Source of the DNA: Saprospiraceae bacterium
GTDB lineage: Bacteria; Bacteroidota; Bacteroidia; Chitinophagales; Saprospiraceae
Assembly (NCBI GenBank): GCA_026982695.1
Contig: JALSGS010000010.1
Coordinates: forward strand, 1-42,423
Direction: 5' to 3'
DNA: 42,423 nucleotides
The stretch's first letter is position 1, and the number at the start of each line of letters is the position of its first letter. Below the pieces are notes generated by a model. The model searched no databases. It worked only from the letters and a program-made list of their open reading frames with translations, and was not told the DNA's origin. The position numbers were made by a program, and so were the translations under genes. Shown here one piece after another: positions 41,489 to 42,423 of this stretch.

Positions 41489-42423
41489 ATGAGTACACAT
41501 CGAGTCAAGTTAGGTAAGCGGCTTATCGAGTTAGCTAAGAGCCGCCATTTAATGGGTTTACGCGTGCAATCCAAGGATCGGCTAAAGGATTTAGGTACAG
41601 AACTAACTATAGCTGACATGGGTGGGTTTGATGTAGTGAGGCCTAAGGATCAACTTGCTGATATCGATACACTGTTGGATAGATTGCGCCAGCATCCAGA
41701 AGTACAGCTAGGTACTCACGTGTATTTTGCTGCAGGTAGCGCCAAGCCATTAGTGCCTACTGGTGAATTGTTTCTCATTTTTGCTGAGGGGGTAAGTGAG
41801 CAAGAGCAGTTGCTGGCTCTCGATGAGTTTGCGTTAGAGCTAGTAGAGCGGCGTAGTCCATTACGGTTGATCGCGCGTGTCACATCCCAGTCGCCTAATC
41901 CTGTCAAAGTGGCTCAGCGGTTGCAGGCCTCTTCTTTGGTGCTGCATGCCGAGCCCGACATGGAAGCTTTGCTCGATGAATATAGTTTCACCTTACCTTC
42001 CGATTCGTTATTGCCTTGGCAGTGGCCTTTGCGCAATACGGGTTTACTGCCCGACAATCTGCAGCGCGCTCGTCCTGGCGCAGATGCACGTGTAATTGAT
42101 GCATGGCAACGGTTAGGGCATTTGGGTAGCAATCAGATTACCATAGCCGTCATCGATACGGGTTTCGATTTGAATCACCCCGATTTGCAAGGCAAAGTAG
42201 TCAAGCCATGGAATTTGCGCACGGCTTCCAGCCACATTCCTCAAGGTGATTCGCGCTATGTGCACGGTACGCCTGTAGCCAGTTTGGCCTTGGCTGCCAC
42301 AAATGGGCAAGGTATAGTTGGGGTAGCACCGCGAGCTCGATGGATGCCTGTACATGGTCCTACGTTTGGGCTGCGCACTACCGAAGCCATGTTTCGCTAT
42401 TGTGCCGATCAAGGAGCCGATAT
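41489..42423 (+). CDS. Subtilisin-family (S8) serine peptidase, N-terminal part (cut by window edge)
   Basis: The frame is open from ATG 41489 to the last base, giving 311 codons with no stop, so the C-terminal half is missing. There is no signal peptide (MSTHRVKLGKRLIELAKSRH), which is odd for a secreted protease. Residues 1-200 form an N-terminal domain without recognised motif, possibly a prodomain. The S8 catalytic core then begins. ITIAVIDTGFDLNHPDL contains catalytic Asp (about 223) and VHGTPVASLALAA contains catalytic His (about 259). GIVGVAPRARWMPV follows. The catalytic Ser lies beyond the window. It stands alone after the sigma-factor terminator. Confidence 0.9.
   Translation, partial: MSTHRVKLGKRLIELAKSRHLMGLRVQSKDRLKDLGTELTIADMGGFDVVRPKDQLADIDTLLDRLRQHPEVQLGTHVYFAAGSAKPLVPTGELFLIFAEGVSEQEQLLALDEFALELVERRSPLRLIARVTSQSPNPVKVAQRLQASSLVLHAEPDMEALLDEYSFTLPSDSLLPWQWPLRNTGLLPDNLQRARPGADARVIDAWQRLGHLGSNQITIAVIDTGFDLNHPDLQGKVVKPWNLRTASSHIPQGDSRYVHGTPVASLALAATNGQGIVGVAPRARWMPVHGPTFGLRTTEAMFRYCADQGAD

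Noticed and set aside
1-42423. CRISPR arrays, IS elements, prophage or rRNA
   Set aside because: No regularly spaced direct repeats, transposase or integrase motifs, phage genes or rRNA segments were seen.

Overview
The window reads as chromosomal DNA of a free-living Bacteroidota, most likely of the Saprospiria/Chitinophagia type. The evidence is two secreted proteins ending in type IX secretion (T9SS) sorting domains, a giant HYR/dockerin-type surface protein, an exbB-exbD-exbD-tonB cluster, sigma-factor genes paired with beta-barrel proteins, and starts without Shine-Dalgarno sites. Repeated TAnnTTTG promoter -7 elements, typical of the phylum, also fit. Base composition is even, and I see no phage, IS element, CRISPR array or rRNA. 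This is a core-like chromosome segment with a few accessory systems. || Layout. 1-2.1 kb (-): TonB-type energy transduction operon (exbB, two exbD, tonB cut by the window edge). 2.3-2.5 kb (-): tRNA-Thr(CGT) and tRNA-Pro(CGG). 2.7-6.0 kb (+): ABC-F ATPase and a Glu/Leu/Phe/Val dehydrogenase. 6.2-7.8 kb: OmpA-family protein with calcium-type repeats. 7.9-10.5 kb: CHAD-domain protein, small P-loop kinase and APH-like kinase. 10.7-15.2 kb: a 1115-residue DUF4175 membrane/coiled-coil protein, convergent with a MoxR-type AAA ATPase. 15.2-16.7 kb: an unknown secreted protein. 16.9-18.6 kb: cysQ and a WaaE-like glycosyltransferase. 18.9-20.8 kb: an ECF sigma factor with an anti-sigma/beta-barrel fusion. 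20.8-21.7 kb: upp and a DUF2905 membrane protein. 21.8-25.7 kb: the giant T9SS protein. 26.1 kb: nth. || 26.8-31.0 kb (+) is the most distinctive region. It is a curli/type VIII secretion operon in which CsgE carries an extra CsgC/CsgH-like N-terminal domain and CsgG carries an extra C-terminal beta-barrel. A lipoprotein beta-propeller gene follows. No CsgA/CsgB-like amyloid subunit is visible nearby. || 31.2-31.4 kb (-): tRNA-Val(GAC) and tRNA-Pro(GGG) with promoter and terminator. 31.5-34.4 kb (-): cysC-cysD-cysN sulfate activation operon, functionally linked to cysQ at 17 kb. 34.6-35.9 kb: aldonolactone-oxidase-like flavoenzyme. 35.9-38.0 kb (-): paaE-like reductase, TetR regulator and VOC protein in one operon, with a palindromic operator directly against the promoter -7 box. 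38.2-39.6 kb: T9SS-exported alpha/beta hydrolase. 40.0-41.3 kb: divergent XRE regulator and ECF sigma factor with a readable promoter and terminator. 41.5 kb to the end: a subtilisin-family protease cut by the window edge.
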